7,923 nucleotides of DNA, taken from an uncultured Magnetococcales bacterium (GTDB taxonomy: Bacteria > Pseudomonadota > Magnetococcia > Magnetococcales > Magnetaquicoccaceae). The notes under the pieces were generated by a model that saw only the letters and a list, made by a program, of their open reading frames with translations, made no database searches and was not told the DNA's origin. A program made the position numbers and the translations under genes. Shown one piece after another: positions 6,622 through 7,923 of this stretch. The stretch lies in NCBI GenBank assembly GCA_903913345.1, contig CAIWLA010000350.1, forward strand, positions 1 through 7,923, read 5' to 3'. Numbering within the stretch: the first letter of the stretch is position 1; the number at the start of each line of letters is the position of its first letter.

Positions 6622-6952
6622 AAATCGTCCGCCCTTCCTTCATGGCATGATAGACCACATGGTCGAACACCCCTTCCAGATGGCGCACCTCCTCTTCTGT
6701 AAAGACCAGAATGTCTTTGGGAACGCGAAAGCGGGCCAGGGCTGACCAGAGTTTCACCGCTTCTGCCCGGCGGCTGCGGGCCGAGCCAAAAGGAGCCTCC
6801 TCGATCACCAGCAGGTCAATATCGGAATCAGAACGGGCGGTCTGCATGGCGTGGGATCCAAAGAGCACAATGCGCATGGGATCCACCGCCTGGACAATGG
6901 TTTGCACCATCTCTTGCAGCGTACCATCGGTCAACGAAAACGCCGTTTCCAT
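6608..6952 (-). CDS. MNT-type minimal nucleotidyltransferase
   Basis: The 114-residue protein is a stand-alone DNA polymerase beta-like nucleotidyltransferase. The metal and nucleotide-binding signature GS-x10-D-x-D is complete: G32 and S33 in VLFGSHAMQTAR, then D44 and D46 in SDSDIDLLV. A third acidic residue, D80 in KDILVFT, sits where the family places it. In known MNT-HEPN pairs this enzyme is the antitoxin, for example by adding AMP to its HEPN partner, and complete active-site residues suggest it is catalytically competent. AAGGAG at 6958-6963 stands five bases before the ATG and fixes the start. It is the upstream gene of the pair and probably drives the HEPN gene. Toxin-antitoxin function is inferred from family and arrangement only. 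Confidence 0.88.
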   Translation of the reverse strand: METAFSLTDGTLQEMVQTIVQAVDPMRIVLFGSHAMQTARSDSDIDLLVIEEAPFGSARSRRAEAVKLWSALARFRVPKDILVFTEEEVRHLEGVFDHVVYHAMKEGRTIYERA

Positions 6953-7112
6953 CCTTTCTCCTTGTTTTCACTCATGCTGCATCTGGTGAAAGGGCCAAAC
7001 TTTCCAAATTGTTAACTTGTCTCGAAAGGACTGGATCATGTGGGTAAAAGTAGTCTGTAACGCCTCATTTGTCAACCATTCAATCCGAATTTGGAGGCCG
7101 CATGGAACCCCC

Positions 7113-7141
7113 TTGACGAAACGATCGAAAAGCGGTAGTCC
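7113..7141 (+). promoter_or_regulatory. Possible promoter of the ABC transporter genes
   Basis: TTGACG at 7113-7118 is a near-consensus -35 box. Seventeen bases later TAGTCC (7136-7141) stands where the -10 would be, but it matches the consensus poorly. The site is 88 bp before the ATPase start. The rest of the 6953-7228 spacer shows no RNA gene, repeat or convincing small ORF; it must also hold the promoter of the MNT gene on the other strand, which I could not identify. Confidence 0.25.
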
Positions 7142-7228
7142 GTTACCCCAACCACATCTTTGGCACCGGATGGTCCGGTCCAACCAAAAACAGACCGCCG
7201 AACCAACCTTTATCAAGGCATCATCCCG

Positions 7229-7867
7229 ATGATTGAAACCCGCGATGTCGTGGTCCGTTTTGGCTCCGGGGGAACGATTCGCCTGCCCGATTTGACCCTT
7301 GCCCCCGGAGAGAGCCTGGCACTGACCGGTCCCTCCGGCAGCGGCAAATCCACCTGCCTGATGGTGGTGGCTGGCATGTTGACACCCACAGAGGGAGAGG
7401 TGCAGATCGGAAACCGGGCGTGGGAGGCAATTCCCCATCGGGAACGCGACCAATACCGGGGGCGGATGATCGGCTTCATTCCCCAGGAACCCCATCTGGT
7501 CCCAACCCTGACCGTGGCCCAGAATGTCCGTCTGGCCCGCTACCTGGCTGGTTTGCCCCAGGAGCAGTCGGCCATCCAGGCGGCTCTGGCCGCTGTGGGG
7601 ATAGAGGAACTGGCGATGCGTCTGCCCGCCACCCTCTCCCGTGGACAACAACAACGGACGGCGGTGGCCCGTGCCCTGGTCAACCAGCCCCAGGTGATCC
7701 TGGCGGATGAACCCACCGCCAGTCTGGATGACGACCATTGTCAGGCCGTCTTGACACAACTCTTGACCTCCGCGCACCGGTTACAGGCGGTCCTGTTGGT
7801 GGCCACCCACGATGCCCGCGTCCGCCGCCATGTCGCAGACAGCATCACCATGGGGAGACCAGGATGA
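7229..7867 (+). CDS. ABC transporter ATP-binding protein, LolD/MacB family
   Basis: This 212-residue protein is a single nucleotide-binding domain that powers a membrane partner. In order it has the Walker A loop GPSGSGKS (34-41), the Q-loop Q86 in FIPQEPHL, the signature LSRGQQQR (137-144; Arg replaces the usual second-position Gly of LSGGQ), Walker B VILADEP (156-162, with catalytic E161), the D-loop ASLD and H194 in ATHD. The short length and the IGFIPQEPHLVPTLTVAQNV stretch fit the LolD/MacB/DevA group, which works with FtsX-fold permeases in lipoprotein transport or export rather than import. CAAGG at 7214-7218 precedes the ATG at a spacing of ten; the frame stays open to 7160 but family N-termini begin here. 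It overlaps the following permease start as ATGA. The substrate cannot be told from sequence. Confidence 0.92.
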   Translation: MIETRDVVVRFGSGGTIRLPDLTLAPGESLALTGPSGSGKSTCLMVVAGMLTPTEGEVQIGNRAWEAIPHRERDQYRGRMIGFIPQEPHLVPTLTVAQNVRLARYLAGLPQEQSAIQAALAAVGIEELAMRLPATLSRGQQQRTAVARALVNQPQVILADEPTASLDDDHCQAVLTQLLTSAHRLQAVLLVATHDARVRRHVADSITMGRPG

Positions 7868-7923
7868 ATCGGATCACCCTCGCCACCCGCGACCTGCGGG
7901 CCAATCCCGGTCAGGCCTTCCTC
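7864..7923 (+). CDS. Probable FtsX-type ABC permease, 5' end only
   Basis: Only the first 20 codons are in the window. The ATG overlaps the ATPase stop (ATGA) and has GGGGAG at 7852-7857, six bases upstream. The start MNRITLATRDLRANPGQAFL resembles the short cytoplasmic N-terminus (L-A-x-R-D-L-R) before the first membrane helix of MacB/LolC-like permeases. Position directly after a LolD-like ATPase makes this the expected membrane partner, but the domain itself is out of view. Confidence 0.7.
   Translation, partial: MNRITLATRDLRANPGQAFL

Noticed and set aside
7017..7232. A 71-codon plus-strand frame in the spacer before the ABC ATPase
   Set aside because: No ribosome binding site, no recognisable domain and a composition like random sequence; it ends inside the ATPase start.
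6968..7777. A 269-codon minus-strand frame opposite the ABC ATPase
   Set aside because: Antisense shadow of a gene with every ABC motif; its predicted product shows no family resemblance.

Overview
The window is dense, GC-rich bacterial DNA (about 60% G+C by eye) holding eight complete genes or gene parts plus two that run off the edges. The gene set (single-polypeptide NadE, PilF-like TPR lipoprotein, RodZ, HisC, DapF, an MNT/HEPN pair and a LolD/MacB-type ABC exporter) points to a Gram-negative proteobacterium. The TPR lipoprotein-RodZ pair matches the known proteobacterial order pilF-rodZ-ispG-hisS, so ispG may lie just beyond the left edge. A lineage near the Magnetococcia is a guess; nothing here proves it.

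Left half (1-3908) is one minus-strand operon read right to left: nadE (3908-2202), the TPR lipoprotein gene (2205-1306), rodZ (1309-707), and a last frame (710 to beyond 1) for a charged, Pro-rich tail. All three junctions are ATGA overlaps, implying translational coupling. The tail is either the displaced periplasmic C-terminus of RodZ, cut off by a -1 frameshift, or a separate coupled protein. It carries two diverged copies of a 12-residue Trp motif and ends, at the window edge, in a perfect 21-bp (7-residue) tandem repeat.

A 112-bp divergent spacer (3909-4020) separates nadE from the plus-strand pair hisC (4021-5094) and dapF (5138-6175). HisC is a PLP aminotransferase and DapF a two-cysteine epimerase, an unusually long one with a C-terminal extension. 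Both belong to amino acid biosynthesis (histidine; lysine/peptidoglycan).

Right part: a minus-strand, overlapping pair encodes a minimal nucleotidyltransferase (6952-6608) and a HEPN protein (6621-6208). This is a two-gene module of toxin-antitoxin type, apparently lower in G+C than its neighbours and converging on dapF with only 32 bp between. After a 276-bp spacer, a plus-strand ABC ATPase gene (7229-7867) overlaps, again by ATGA, the start of a probable FtsX-type permease that leaves the window.

The most notable signal is at 1-800: the frame break in rodZ, the out-of-frame tail with its duplicated motif, and the expanding repeat at its end.
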